Shown piece after piece: positions 11,926 to 24,420 of a stretch of 64,000 nucleotides of DNA. The notes under the pieces are model-generated. The model was not told where the DNA came from, searched no databases, and was given only the letters and a program-made list of their open reading frames with translations. Made by a program: the position numbers and the translations under genes. Every line of letters begins with the position of its first letter. Positions within the stretch are counted from its first letter, which is position 1. Location: positions 3,999,501 to 4,063,500 of the forward strand of contig OX940870.1 in NCBI GenBank assembly GCA_954871525.1, written 5' to 3'. The DNA comes from Parietaria judaica. Lineage: Eukaryota; Streptophyta; Magnoliopsida; Rosales; Urticaceae.

Positions 11926-12759
11926 CAGTGGCGGAGCCACGTGCATCCGAGTGAGTGTACGGGCTGCGCCTGAAATTTTTCCGGAAAAAAATAATATATA
12001 TGATATTTATGAGTATTAATGATATAATATACGAATATTACCACAACTATTCAGAAAAAGCTTGCAGCTCAGCGGTGAAAGGCCTCTTGTTACTCCCAAT
12101 AGACCTTGGTTCGATTTTTATTAACTTCAAATTTGCTTTTTTTTTTTTCTTTTAAAAGATACTAGGTCAAAGTTCCTCAAGTATTATGAATGTAATTGGT
12201 TGTTTATTTGCACTTAAATTGCATCTGTATTTCAACATAAAATATTGATATCTACATAAATACTTTATATTTTCAAATTTTTATTACATATACAGTAATT
12301 TAAATTTTTTGTTATTGTCAATTATCACTTTTGAATTTTTACTTATTAAATAAAATAATTAAATGAACAAAAGAATAACGTACCTAATTAAAATGACACA
12401 AGTATCTTATATTTTTAATTGGATAATAACGATATAAGTACCAAATGTTTGATCAAGTGTATTAGGAGTGGTCTATTTTATTTGTTTATTTTCATCTTCA
12501 CTATATCTTGTTTTTATTTAATATAAGCTTAATTACGACATAAGTACCTATATTAATTGTGATTTTTTATTTATTTATTTATAGGGATTCACCTATTTTA
12601 TCATATATTACAATATTACTAGCGATGCTATTTTCGTTATTTATGTGCTTGAAAAAAAATTAAAAATACTGCTAAAAAGAATTAAATAATTTATTTAAAA
12701 AATACTATTGAAAATTCACGTAAGGCTTCGCCTGAACTAAAATCCTAGCTCCGCCACTG
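11926..12759. mobile_element. hAT element with CAGTGGCGGAGC ends
   Basis: An 834-bp element beginning CAGTGGCGGAGCCACG and ending CTAGCTCCGCCACTG, flanked by the perfect 8-bp duplication GCCATTAT (11918-11925 and 12760-12767). It has no transposase. Inside, at about 12062-12116, a stretch with CAGCTCAGCGGTGAAAGGC and GGTTCGATTTT resembles the A and B boxes of a tRNA-derived retroposon. The element ends about 280 bases upstream of the MYB TATA box. Confidence 0.9.
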
Positions 12760-13043
12760 GCCATTATTAATTCGTGGAACAAATTGATTGGTACACTAGA
12801 AAAATAGTAAGGAAATGTCACTGAAATTCATAAAAAGTTTAAGAGTACGTAGATATATGGTCTTAAATAATTAAAAAGGGTCATGGGTTTGTTACATGAT
12901 GGAAAAATGTCTCAATCTATAGATTTGACAAATAAGTTGTACGAGTAGGAAACATTTATATTAATGTAATTGGCAAAATAAATATAAATAAATGATTAGA
13001 GATGATCAACGACAAGAAGCAAGGGCGTTGAAAACATAGTGCC

Positions 13044-13051
13044 TATAAATA
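13044..13051 (+). promoter_or_regulatory. TATA box of the MYB gene
   Basis: TATAAATA 70 bases upstream of the MYB start codon, which would leave a short 5' untranslated region of about 40 bases. It is the only good TATA word at the expected distance. Confidence 0.65.
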
Positions 13052-13120
13052 GAACTCGATTACTTCTGAATTTTGTTCAAACAAAACAACATAACAACAA
13101 GCATAAATCACTTAGTAATT

Positions 13121-14726
13121 ATGGGTAGGTCTCCGAGTCATGAGGACAATGGTCTGAAGAAAGGGCCATGGACTCCTGAAGAGGATGAGAAGCTTGTTCA
13201 GTACATCCAGAAGAATGGCCTTGGAAGTTGGAGAGCTCTCCCAAAGCTTGCAGGTTTTTATAAATAATTATTATATATTTTTTCCTAATATTATTCCTGT
13301 GAAATTGCTTCTAATTATGCATTGATTTTCAGGTCTGAACAGATGTGGCAAGAGTTGTAGATTGAGATGGACAAATTACTTGAAGCCTGACATCAAGAGA
13401 GGCAAATTTTCTCAAGAGGAAGAGCAAACCATCCTTCATCTTCATTCCATCCTTGGAAACAAGTAATTACATTATTACTAGTTTTGTCTGAATTATTCCT
13501 ATATAGCCAAAGCAATTAATCGCCGTCTTGAGCTAACTCGGTAATATTTGAACTTAATTATTTCCTTGAAATGTATATGGTTCCAGTCTCCCAGCATAAC
13601 AAAAAAAATTACATGGTCGGAACTCGGAACTAAGACCAGTGCGCGCAGTGGCAATGTATTCGATATGTTTTTAAAAATTGTTAATAATTTTAAATAATAT
13701 TCTAAAACTGAAAATATGCTATAGTTTCCGAAAGTCTTTGCATTTTTACTCTTAAAAATTATTGCCCGGTTCCGCAACTGTATTTGTGAACGTATAATAT
13801 ATATAATCAAAATAAGTAATATATTTTTTAAAAAAAACTGAAGGTGGTCAGCCATAGCAACCCATCTCCCAGGAAGGACAGACAATGAGATCAAGAATTT
13901 CTGGAACACTCACTTGAAGAAGAAGCTCATCCAAATGGGGTTCGACCCGATGACCCATCAGCCAAGAACGGATCTTTTCGCCTCTCTGCCTCATCTCATG
14001 GCTTTGGCTAACCTGAAATTCCAATACCAAAACCTCCTCGATCACCACAAGCAATACAACTCCTTGGACCTCCAACTGCTCCTCCAAAACCTCCTCCTCC
14101 AACACGACCACTCAACAAACCCTAACTTCAACAGCTTCACCGGTAACAACAGCATCATCCAATCCCTAAACGGGTCGAACGACGCCATCCCGGACCAGTC
14201 CATCATGAGCCTAGTCAGCTCGGTTCTAGGTATGAACGAGAGCCATGCATTTTCAAACATGACACACGTAGTGGGGAATCCAAGCCCTTCATTTCCTCTT
14301 CAAGATTACAATAACAATAATAATAATAATCATGAGGCCACTACTTGTGAGTCTGACTCTCAACCACTCCACCATATTCCGAGCAGTCAAGAGCAGCCTC
14401 ATCATCATGACATGATCAATTGCTCAGAGCAAGTCCCTTTCGCTTCTCATGATTATCATGTGATGATGAATAGAATTAGCACCAATCATCAGCATGATCA
14501 TGATGTGATGAATATGAGCGATCATGATAATCATCAAGGCTCCGACTTGACAATGTTGAGCCTTCAGGGAAGCGACGGTGACTCGCCGACGTGGTTCAAT
14601 CTTCCCGCTTTTCAGCCCTCTCCATCTGATAATCTCCCGGGGATGATTGAGTCTGATGATCACTTTGATACCTCGATTATGAGCAGTGCAACTACTTCTT
14701 TGTGGCCTCAAAGTTTTTCAAGATGA
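13121..14726 (+). CDS. MYB93: R2R3-MYB transcription factor, MYB53/92/93 clade
   Basis: Three exons, 13121-13253, 13333-13462 and 13844-14726, encode 381 residues. The R2 repeat (Trp at 17, 37, 57) and R3 repeat (Phe70, Trp89, Trp108) are complete. They run straight into [20 protein letters not shown] and [13 protein letters not shown], the signature of the Arabidopsis MYB53/MYB92/MYB93 group. Members act in the nucleus and control root endodermal suberin and lateral-root development. The C-terminal half is rich in Asn, His and Gln, with a seven-Asn run encoded by an AAT/AAC repeat and a His/Asp-rich stretch at about 310-330. The N-terminus reads MGRSPSHED, whereas the group normally has MGRSPCC. 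The second intron's acceptor (TGAAG) has a poor pyrimidine tract. The symbol rests on sequence and remembered gene order; MYB53 or MYB92 is possible. Confidence 0.93.
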
Positions 14727-17080
14727 CTGTCACATACATATATATACGTATAAATATAGTATAATTAATGTAGTTCCACATCGCTGATCCATGGTCTTCA
14801 CAGTCGTTGGTTTTATGTAAGTGAGGTTTGTCACATTTTCTTTTCATCTTTTATATATAAGTATGATACACCCACATGTATAGAGCGAGATATATGTGTA
14901 TCTTCTAGCCTATATGTATCTAATATGATATCTATGTATTCTTTTCTTCATTGTGAAATTTTCTTGAACTTCGAGATATTTTAGCAGATATTTAATTTAT
15001 TGCTTGTTTTTATATATGATTTTTTAGTTCAATGATATCTTATATATAGCGCTCATGGAAAACCCTAATAACAAACTCAATTGGTATTAACATATAATTT
15101 AATTTTAATGTGTGGCTACGTAAGATTAAAAAAAAAAATTCGAAGTCTTGTATCTAAAAAAAAGTTATTCAATTAATTGTAACTGAAAGAAGCTAAACAT
15201 AGTACTATATATAGGAAAACATTAATTTTATTTATTTATTTATACTCTACTAAGTTATATGCACAAGTATTTGTCATTCAGATAAAGCTATTAAGTTTGT
15301 TAATTGCATTTAATTTAAACTTGGCTAGAATTGGGAAAAAAAAAAAAGCTTACCAAATGGTTCGATGAAAATCAATTTTCACTAGTTAACAATATACTTT
15401 TACCACAAGATGCACTCAATAAACAAACTAACTTATAATTAGGAGAGATTATTGAGAAGGTATGAGAGGGATGTATATGCACTCAATAAACAAACTAACT
15501 TATAATTAGGAGAGATTATAGAGAAGGTGAGAGGAATGTATATGTACTAAAATTACCGAATTAAAATCAATTACTATACATGATTTTCATGCCCCAATGC
15601 ATAATCTACACTCCTAAATTTTTAAAAATAATATATATATATGATAAATATAATGAATGACTTCAGGCTCTACAGATTATATATACACCTCCTAATCTAC
15701 ATAAACTAGTATATGTGAAAGAGTGGCGGAGCTAGGATATAAATCTTGGAGATCAGCTCGATAAGTAATATAAGAGTGAAAATTGTAATATGTTGAAATT
15801 TGAATGGAGGAAAAATTTGGGTAAATTGGAGTACATATTTTCTGATAATCTTTTAGTAAATTATAGAGCCCTGTCGGCATAAGTATAATTTGTTATGTGT
15901 TATGATATTTTCTCCATTCTGAAGCTAATGGAGTAATATCATTGAAAAATGAAAAATATTACATTAGGAAAATTATTTTTAGTTACTAGTGAAGTATATA
16001 ATATTATAATTTAATGTGGACAATCAGTAGCAATGTTCATTATTTAATTTGTAAGTTGATTTAACAATTAACCAGAATAAGATAATAGTTGATAGTACAA
16101 TTTTCTCGTCGTTTATTTTCCATCAAGCCATTGACTTATTTGCATTTACACGGATAGTCACTAAAAATGGCTAATAATATAACATCTCGTATTGTCAATG
16201 CCTTGATGACTTTATCAGAATTACTTACATAATCAAAGTAAAAAATAAAATAAAAAATCGAATATACAATGTGGTCACTATTAGTCCTGGTTTCCAAGCT
16301 GTTTTAAAAGATAAAAAGAAAAATATTGATTAGGTAATTTCTTCTCCTTCTTTTTCTTTCCTAATTAATTTCATAATTAAAAAGATATTATAGGGAAGGG
16401 AAAAACCACCTAATCCTACCCCCAATTTTGCTTCTTATGCCACCTAAATTTCCTTATGTCATGCAATTACGTTATATGGATATTTTACAAGTAAACTATC
16501 TCATTATAAAAAGACCGGTCAAAAAGTTGTGAGAATTTTATCAATGATTTAGGTTTAATATTGAAAATATGAAAATTGCATTAAGTGGCAACGTCAAGCA
16601 ACGGATCATTGAAAAAATTACTATATTGAAAGAAAGATCACTACATAAAAATATACATATTTTTGTACAAAGCTAATGGAGATGCCAATATATTATCTAC
16701 TTATATACTCGCATTGATTTTGTACAAAAATTGCTTACTAATCACTTTTGACTATTGTACAAAACTTGCTTACTAATAATCACTTTTGACTATTGTATAA
16801 ATTATTTTAACTAATTATTGGCTTTGGTTAAGGGCAGAAGTCGGTCAAAGTTATTGAACGTTCATATGCTATTATAGCTACTGAGCATTTTTGTTAATAC
16901 GTGTAAGGAATTAATAAGTGCTTAATTAAATATTTTATTGTCTTATTTTCACGTATATTTTATTCGATTGATTTACGTAATGCGCGTATAATACTGTGGT
17001 GATCATTTAGTTTTGCGGTACGTAAAACTACGCTACAGATTCGGTCAATTATGATATATATATAATATAATATAATAATA
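14727..17080. other. MYB 3' region and intergenic DNA
   Basis: The first 250 bases are probably the MYB 3' untranslated region, with a TTTTATATATAAG word at about 14850. The rest is AT-rich, with a 67-bp tandem duplication (15411-15543) and a fragment AGTGGCGGAGCTAGGA at about 15722 resembling one end of the hAT family seen at 11926. No gene found. Confidence 0.45.
15411..15543. repeat. 67-bp direct tandem duplication
   Basis: Two adjacent copies starting TGCACTCAATAAACAAAC at 15411 and 15478, nearly identical apart from a few substitutions and a 2-base deletion in the second. Confidence 0.9.
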
Positions 17081-17542
17081 TAGGGTTAAGGACGGTAAAT
17101 TTACTCAAAGTTTAGTTAAACAACTCCTCGTGTACCCAAAGTTTAAAAGTGACGAGAAAAATACTTAAAATTGCGTTTGGAGCGTTGATCACTCCATTCT
17201 CGTAACACAATTAAATTACCCGTTAAGTCTGGCCACGTGGACCAACGTGGATTGCTGACATAACGATTTTTTTCCACGTGAATGAGCCCAATTATGAGTT
17301 TAATTTCTGTTTTATCGTAAACGAGGTTGATCTAGGCTCGTCCACGTGGCAAAAAATTACTATGTCAGCAACCCACGTTTTCCCACGTGGCGAGAGTTAA
17401 CGGGTAAGTTAGCTGCTTTACGAGAATGGAGTGGTGAACACCCCAAATGTGACTTTGAGTATTTTTGTCACCACTTTTAGACTTTAAGAACAAAAAGTAT
17501 TCTTTGACCAAACTTTAAGTATTTTTGACGTTATTAACCCTA
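17081..17542. mobile_element. Foldback MITE (TAGGGTTAA ends)
   Basis: A 462-bp near-palindrome. The left arm begins TAGGGTTAAGGACGG and the right arm ends with the complement of TAGGGTTAATAACG. The arms pair over about 190 bases and include CTCCATTCTCGTAA, CCCGTTAA and CCACGTGG words. A second copy lies at 49351-49783. AT-rich flanks hide any target duplication. Confidence 0.7.
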
Positions 17543-19985
17543 ATATATATTATGTAAGATATACGACCGTATAAATTTCACTCTAAATTATACTAAAATA
17601 TGATTTAGCGTCGTTTTTGTCTTAATAAACGACATCTTTCAGCACTAAACCGGAGACATCTTGCAATGCCACCTAAATAATAAATTATTTTCTTTACGAC
17701 ATATATAGATAAACAACTTCAAATATTTGCATTTAAACGACAGCATAATACGAAAATAGTGTTTTTCCGCAAAATTCAAGCCAACTATAAATCACTTTAA
17801 TTAGTGTTAATTGTCAAAAAATATAGTGGAGGGGATTATATATGGAATTCCTATTATATTGTTTTTTTTTTTTTATATAACTTTCCAAACATCTATTTAA
17901 TTATAAATCAAGTTGACAAATACCTACAAAAGGAATGCAAAAACGCTACCATTCATCTATTTATATGTTATGCAAATTGTAATAAAGATAAATACATATG
18001 ATATATATATATATATATAAAATATATATTTTTCTAATACCATCTAATTTTCAGAGCCCACTAACAGTAGTAAGAAAAACAAATAAAATAAAAAGGTATG
18101 GCCTTTCTCCATAATTCCTATTTAATATGAGTTAGCTGTTCAACAATAATATCAGTACTATTGTTTGTTGAGCATATCTTTCGTATCTTCCTTGCTGGTA
18201 AAAAGAATGTACTTTTTCTTTTCTTTTTGGCAAACTGAGCAAAAGAATTATTTGATTTCGTTGCCTATTAAACAATTTTCTCTCATGAATAATATAGTAT
18301 ATTTAAGTATTAAACCATTAATAAAGAACGGTCGAAAAGTATCGACGACAATCTTTTGCATGCCTTTTTTTTACGTAATAAGTAAGCTGGGTAAAGAAAA
18401 GCAAGCCTTTTACTGATAAGCAGCGAAATCTATAGTCCAAAAATTGGATGAAGTTGCTTGCTTTTTTGTATGTTATAGGAGACAAATTGTAGTTGATAAT
18501 ACTATGATTTGATCATTTTCTTATCAAGACCCCATATATAGTAATAGTAGTATGACCTATGGAATATGAGAAGAGATATATTTTCTTTGAAAGCTTCGTA
18601 TATATTGCGTGACTGGTAGATATAGGCATAGGCATACCCAACTCCACTCAGAGAACCACCATAGATTATTCAATATATATATATATATATATATACACTG
18701 ACGGAGCTAGCCTTTCAACGTAGAAGGGGCACCGAATAATTTTTTACAAAAATAACTTGAAAACAATGCAAAATAATAACATATTTTAGATAATAAAAAA
18801 TAATTCCAAAAATAATACTTTACAGCGGATGACGTCGAGACTTCGTATTTTAAAAGGACTGTAAAATAAAAAAAATAAAAGCTCAACGATGCAAAATAAT
18901 AGCATATCTTAGAGAGAAGGTCAGTGAGACTGAGGTTCCGATATTCGGCGAAACAAAAGTTCCGGCGATAGAGGCTCTATAGACAAACTACAATTGGGAC
19001 ATAAAAAAATAAAAATGTACTTTTATATACACACTCAAGAAATCAAATGACTAAATACATAAACATACTCAAAATAACAAAATCAGCAAACATTTAAAAA
19101 CAAACTCATTAACATAGAAAATCAATATATCATTATTCATTAACGGACCACTAACCCATCTCATACGATTTAACATATTACACTAATATGTAACATATTA
19201 CAATCACAAATCGCAGAGAAAAAAAGAAACACGTGGAGTAGCACAGCAAAAAAATAGGAATGTTAGTTACTAAATTAAAAAAATTTGACCTCAACATATA
19301 CGTATAATTATTTTTTTTACAAACTTGAGCAAGGGCAGGGGCCATTGTGGGTCCCCCCTGCCTATATATATATATATATACACACACTGGCGGACCTACT
19401 GCAGCACCAGTGCTCGAACTCGCTAAGGAAAAATTACTAAATAGCATATGTTTATATTGTTACTTTGATTGAAAATGTTATCCAAAATTTTGGGACAATA
19501 TCTTATATAATAATAATATATAACAACACATCATTTTTATATAATAACAAAAGCCCAAATATAACAACACTTCATTTTTATATATTTACCACACAAAATA
19601 TCAATCGCCTCTCAATAAATTATTTTCATTTGCAAAACAAGCGAATTCTTGTGTAACTTATTATTCATTATTTTGATGATAAGAAATATTCAAAACATTT
19701 AAAAAAAATAACAAAGTAAATATTATGAACTACGATGAACATTGGTCTGTCGTTGAACTACGATGTGCAGCGGCATGTATATATGTAGTACACTGCATTC
19801 TACGTAAGACTCTTTGTGAAATTTTGAACGACCGAATAGAGAATGTTATTTGAAATAGAAGCGTTGCGGCATGTAGGTTTGCGCCGCAGCACGTTTCATA
19901 TTATGACGATGGTACAAAAAAATTCGTTGTTTGAATTTAAATTTGTTTACGCTCAAACAACGGTACAAACATATATATTATATAT
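17543..19985. other. Intergenic with transposon-end fragments
   Basis: AT-rich DNA with AT microsatellites (about 18001-18019, 18674-18695, 19363-19381). Two of them abut CACTGACGGAGCTAGCC (about 18697) and CACTGGCGGACCTACTG (about 19385), which look like left ends of CAGTGGCGGAGC-type hAT elements lacking partner ends. Long AT-rich frames here have no codon bias and are not called. Confidence 0.4.
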
Positions 19986-20251
19986 GGAAACTTTTTAGTT
20001 TGTATGCCCGGTAGAGCATGTGTTTTCGAAAAAGTACCCGAGTTTGTTAAATTACAAAATTATGCCCCCAACACACTTTTTGTCTTTACATAAACAATTT
20101 TAAACACTTTAAAATATGCTCCGAAAACTGTTAAAGTATACATAAACACTTTTTGTCTTTACATAAATATTTTTGGGACATAGTTTTGTAATTTAATAAA
20201 TTCGGGTACTTTTCTAAAAACACATACTGTCCGGCATACAAACTTAAGTTT

Positions 20252-20253
<2 letters not shown>
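19986..20253. mobile_element. MITE with GGAAACTT...AAGTTTCC ends
   Basis: Inverted ends GGAAACTTTTTAGTTTGTATG and its diverged complement, with a second related copy at 31157-31434. Both copies contain ACTTTTTGTCTTTACATAAA-type words and both end in an AT microsatellite, suggesting insertion into AT repeats. Confidence 0.7.
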
Positions 20254-20289
<36 letters not shown>

Positions 20290-20290
<1 letters not shown>

Positions 20291-21586
20291 AACAACCCCC
20301 GTTCAATGATTGCATTTGGAGAGTTTCTTTGCGATAAAAATATCACAACAAGGCTTAACATTTGAGTAGAGTTACAACTAACCCTCTCCTCCAAAGATGA
20401 AAGTACCAAGGCTTATGAAGTGCCGAAGTGGAGATTTGATGAACTCTGTGAGGCTTATTTCTATCTAAAAGATGTTTTTAGTACAAAATGATTTTTAAGT
20501 CGAAAGATACTTTACAGAATGTATTGAATCGAGATACAATTTACTTTAACCTTCTTAGGTTGCTGGGATTGGGTCTCGTTGCGAACAAATCTTTAAGAAC
20601 TCATGTTGGGCTTATATATGTAAGTTACTTTAGGAATCCTAAGACAAATTAATTCAAATATTACTACGTACTAAGAGAAGTGATTTGTCTTTAAAATGGC
20701 AAAAATATTTTTAAAAAGTCAAATATATAGTGAATTTTGATCTTTTAGAATATTAGAATTGATCTTTAAGATTTGAGTGAATTTTGGATATAAATAAATG
20801 CGCCTCTGATTTTATTTCCATAAATTCAATTTTGGTGATTTTTTTGTGTGAATATATATTCGGACATGGTGAACTATGTAATATGGTAATTAATTATCTA
20901 AAGTCTAAAATATGGTCACGCACAAAAAGGTGCACGAGGGTATCGTTTCTCGTATCGTAATATCGCATCTTTTAAAAACAGTTAAATCATAAGTCACATA
21001 AATTGTGAAAAGACGGGAATAGGATCTCTTACCGAACTTTCAATATAAGCGTATAACGTGTTAGTTTTTAGAATTGAAAGTAAGATATGAGGACCTATGA
21101 TGAGATGCTCTCATTTCATTTATCGAACGAATAATAATAAGTCATTTTTCTTTACAAAAAGCCAACACACCAAAAGGTTCTTCCAATAGTGAAATGGTAA
21201 TAAAGTAGAAGATAGCTTCGATACACATTTTCAATTTTACAATAGAAACCATACATGTTTGACCATATATATAATCTTACATAATAAAATATCCTAATTA
21301 ATCATTTCCCAAACAAGTTAAACTGTATTGAATATCTCTCTATCACTATCAGATACCAATTATGATTTTTTTGGCCTGAAGAATAATATTCCTCACATGT
21401 CAACTAATTAATCGGATCTTATCACTTTTTTTCTTTCTTTCTTAAATTTGTCGATCAAGAACGAAATTAGAAGATGTTAATCTTGTGCGATTCTTGGGGG
21501 GTCGTATTATCTTATCCTATCATCACTTGCCCACTAATAATTATTTGGTATTATGTGATTCCATGTCTCCCAAAATATCATCAAAA
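20290..21586. other. Intergenic, no gene seen
   Basis: AT-rich DNA between a MITE and the LTR retroelement. Short frames such as the one around 20395-20460 are not supported by homology or length. Confidence 0.4.
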
Positions 21587-21591
21587 ATAGT

Positions 21592-22395
21592 TGTTGGAAA
21601 TAATTGTAGTTAAATAAAATTGAGATAGCGTCGAGCGGGTCGAAATGTCGAACACTCGAGACGAACAGTCTATCCAATTATCGGGATTTGTTCCGACGTT
21701 AAAACGTTACGTAAAACGGCTATATTGATTATGACCGTTATGAATATTGAATTCAATTTATTACGTTACGTATTAATTGCAATTTATTGCTAGCCGTTAT
21801 AGAATTGATTGGTAATCAATTCAATTTATTGCTAGCCGTTATAGACTTGATTGGTAATCAATTCAATTTATTACTAGCCGTTATATAATTAAATGAGTAT
21901 TAATTCTTTGTCTCCCTCCTACATCTATAAATTGAGGTGACCTCGACCCTTTCGACACACCACTGCAAAATGTCCTTCAATATGAGTTTGCTTCCCGGTT
22001 TTTTTCACTCCGCAAACTCAAATTTTCATGCTTCCCATCGTTTTATGTCGTGTGTCTTTCGGTAACGGAGTTCAAGAAGGTTCAGTTCGCCGGTGAACTT
22101 CGAAGTGCTACGGAGTTCTCGGTCATCCTGTTATATCATGGGAAGCTATCGCCTAAACGAACCTCAAGCACGTAGAGGAGGCGAATCAAGCTTTAAGGAG
22201 AGCGTCCAACGCGTCTCGGGAACCGCTTACTATTTTTTCTATTTTACAGGATCAAGAACACATGATCGGATCATAGCGACAAGCCGGTGCTCGTCGATCC
22301 AAGATTCTTCCGATAAGTATCATCGAATCTATTCGCTACTGTTTTTACTATAATTTGTTTCTCATATATCATCATGTATAGAAATATACCCAACA
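21592..22395 (+). repeat. 5' LTR
   Basis: An 804-bp LTR. It contains three copies of a roughly 45-bp unit with GCTAGCCGTTATAGA and TTGATTGGTAATCAATTC words (about 21779-21895), and a TATA word (TATAAATT, 21926-21933) that could start retroelement transcription. Apparent reading frames in it recur in the other LTR and are not genes. Confidence 0.9.
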
Positions 22396-22933
22396 ATCTT
22401 AAAGCTTGATTACTTGATTATTTTGATGATATTGAGAAAGGAAGCAGTGAAGTAGAAGATTAAATGAGGAGAATTTTCGCTTGCTGATTTGTGAGATTTG
22501 ATCGATAACTTGAAATGATATTCACAAAATTGTGAGATCTCGCCGGAGTCAAAGTTGCTGATGTTGAGAAGTCATATTCTCGAGTGGCTCCTGATCGGCG
22601 GAGTTGGCCGGCGACGACGAAGAGGTGTACAGACTGTCGGCAAGGTCATCGATCGTCCAATTGGAATCACAGAAGTTACGCTTCACGCATCTTGCTAACT
22701 GTGAGTAAATGGTTTTTATATTGATATTTGATGGCTAATGGCTTAGCTTTTGATCGTTAGCTCTCTATTTCGTCGTTAGCACTTCGCAACAATAATCTCC
22801 ATTGCTATATTCATATAACATACATATTTGTTTTAATGGAGATTTATTGGTACTACTAATAAGTGTCATAATGCTTTGACGTTATTGCTGAGTTATTGCT
22901 GTTGTTTTTCGATTTATTCATTTGAGTTATTAT
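22396..22933 (+). other. Left interior of the LTR retroelement
   Basis: Non-coding interior between the 5' LTR and the nested hAT element. It is less AT-rich around 22540-22700 (CTCGCCGGAGTC, GGCGGAGTTGGCCGGCGACGAC), which might be captured host sequence. No gag, pol or tRNA-complementary primer site seen. Confidence 0.5.
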
Positions 22934-22959
22934 TAGAGCTACACATTTCCACCGCGAGA

Positions 22960-23060
22960 CGCTGTCGCGACCATTCGCGACGCACACCTGCAGTTCGCGA
23001 CGCGTCGCGACGTGCATGTGAAATTCGCGACGCGTCGCGACGTGCACGTGAAAATCGCGA
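22960..23060. repeat. Left subterminal CGCGACG repeats of the hAT element
   Basis: Multiple TCGCGACG units, including two perfect 16-bp palindromes TCGCGACGCGTCGCGA at 22995-23010 and 23025-23040. The matching array at the other end of the element is at 27540-27640. In other hAT elements, subterminal repeats of this sort bind the transposase; that role is inferred here. Confidence 0.8.
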
Positions 23061-23229
23061 ATGGTTGAGGTCGATCCGCGCACTCGATCCGACGGCCCAG
23101 ATCTCGCCACGTCAGCGATCCGAGGGGTGTGTTTGTTTTGGGCGTAAATTCCCACTTTTTTACCCGAATTTCAATAAAATTTCACCCACCTCAATAATTA
23201 TTCACCCACCCAACTATCTTCTCCAACCC

Positions 23230-23237
23230 TATAAATA
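23230..23237 (+). promoter_or_regulatory. TATA box of the hAT transposase gene
   Basis: TATAAATA about 150 bases upstream of the first ATG (23381), between the subterminal repeats and the minisatellite leader. Confidence 0.5.
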
Positions 23238-23924
23238 CCACCCCTTCCTCCCTCATTTCCTCACCAACAATCTTCCATCTCTCTCTCAAATTCTCAAAGT
23301 TCTCTCAATTCTCAAAGTTCTCTAAAGTTCTAAAGTTCTCAAGTTCTCAAAGTTCTCTAAAGTTCTCAAAGTTCTCTATTATGTCTCAAAGAAGCGGTAA
23401 TTCCGGGGGTCGAAGGACGGCTAGGAGGTTGGAACCCCAATTTCAACCCATGGCTCCCGGCCAACCTACGCTCGACGGCTATATCCCCGTTATGCTACCG
23501 GCAGAAATTTTTCATTCCCCACCAAATCCCGATTACCCGATGATACGGTACGGTCTCTACGACCTAGTCTAGTCCGGGCGTTGGGCGCGCACGACGCCAA
23601 TCCAGAGCGTGTGCCCCAAGTTTTGGTCGACGCGGTAGCTCAATTAAGGGCGGGAAATAACGATCCGTTTTTCGCCCTCATGCTTCAACAACAAGCCGGT
23701 CAAGAAGTCCAACACCCCGACGAAGACGAAACTCAACGCGCCCACGATGCCAACTTTCAAGAAACTCAACACGCCGATGATGCCGAGCTTCCGACGCCGC
23801 CCTCTGTCCATGGCTCCGTTGTCGGCTCGTTCCACGACGGTTCCCCCGAACCTTCCCATCAAGAAGCCGCTGAAGCCTCCGTCGGCCGTCCTCGACGTTC
23901 TCGATCCGGGTAATAATTAATAAA

Positions 23925-24090
23925 TTTAATTATTTTAATTAATTAATTATTATAAGTTTAATTATTTTATTTAATTAATTATTATAAGTTTAATTATTTT
24001 ATTTAATTAATTATTATTAGTTTAATCATATTGTTTAATTATAAGTTTAATTATTTTAATTATTTAATTATTATTAGTTTAATTAATTAA
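23925..24090. repeat. AT-rich minisatellite in the transposase intron
   Basis: Four to five copies of a roughly 35-bp unit made of TTTAATTATTTTA and TTAATTATTATAAG words, located just after the 5' splice site of the transposase intron. Confidence 0.8.
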
Positions 24091-24254
24091 TTTGCCACGT
24101 CTCTCGAAAGTCTTAGTATGCTCTGTGGTTGCGGTTCCGACTGATCTTCCACATCAGAAACGACGTTCTTGAGATTTAAAATTAAAAAGGTAATTTGTAT
24201 GTGTGGTGATAATTATAAAGTTCTTAATGGATTTCGGTGTCTTAGAAAGATTTG

Positions 24255-24420
24255 TTTTTAAATAAGGTTTGCTTTGCAATCTCCTCCAAGCTAGCCTGGG
24301 AACCTCGGGGAGTTCTGTCTAGAAAAGCTTGGGCCTAAAGCGAGATCATAGCATCCTTTCCAGTCGATCTGGCCGTGGAACCTCGGGGAGTTCCGTCCAA
24401 AAGAGCTTGATAATTATTTT
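24255..24420 (+). repeat. Duplicated block in the transposase intron
   Basis: The word GGAACCTCGGGGAGTTC followed by a GTCTAGAAAAGCTTG or GTCCAAAAGAGCTTG tail occurs twice, about 77 bases apart. It is GC-rich and self-complementary around CTCGGGGAG. No function is recognised. Confidence 0.5.

Noticed and set aside
12062..12116. tRNA-like A and B box words
   Set aside because: It does not fold as a tRNA, the B box is degenerate and it is embedded in a hAT element, so no tRNA gene is called.
14773..14862. TTCCACATCG followed by a TATA word, similar to plant snRNA upstream elements
   Set aside because: The spacing is about 70 bases, too far for the snRNA upstream element and TATA, and no snRNA sequence follows. 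It is probably 3' untranslated sequence or a common repeat.
22093..22353. Open frame in the 5' LTR, with a partly shared frame at 29720-29995
   Set aside because: It lies in LTR sequence present twice, with different frames open in each copy and no family match.
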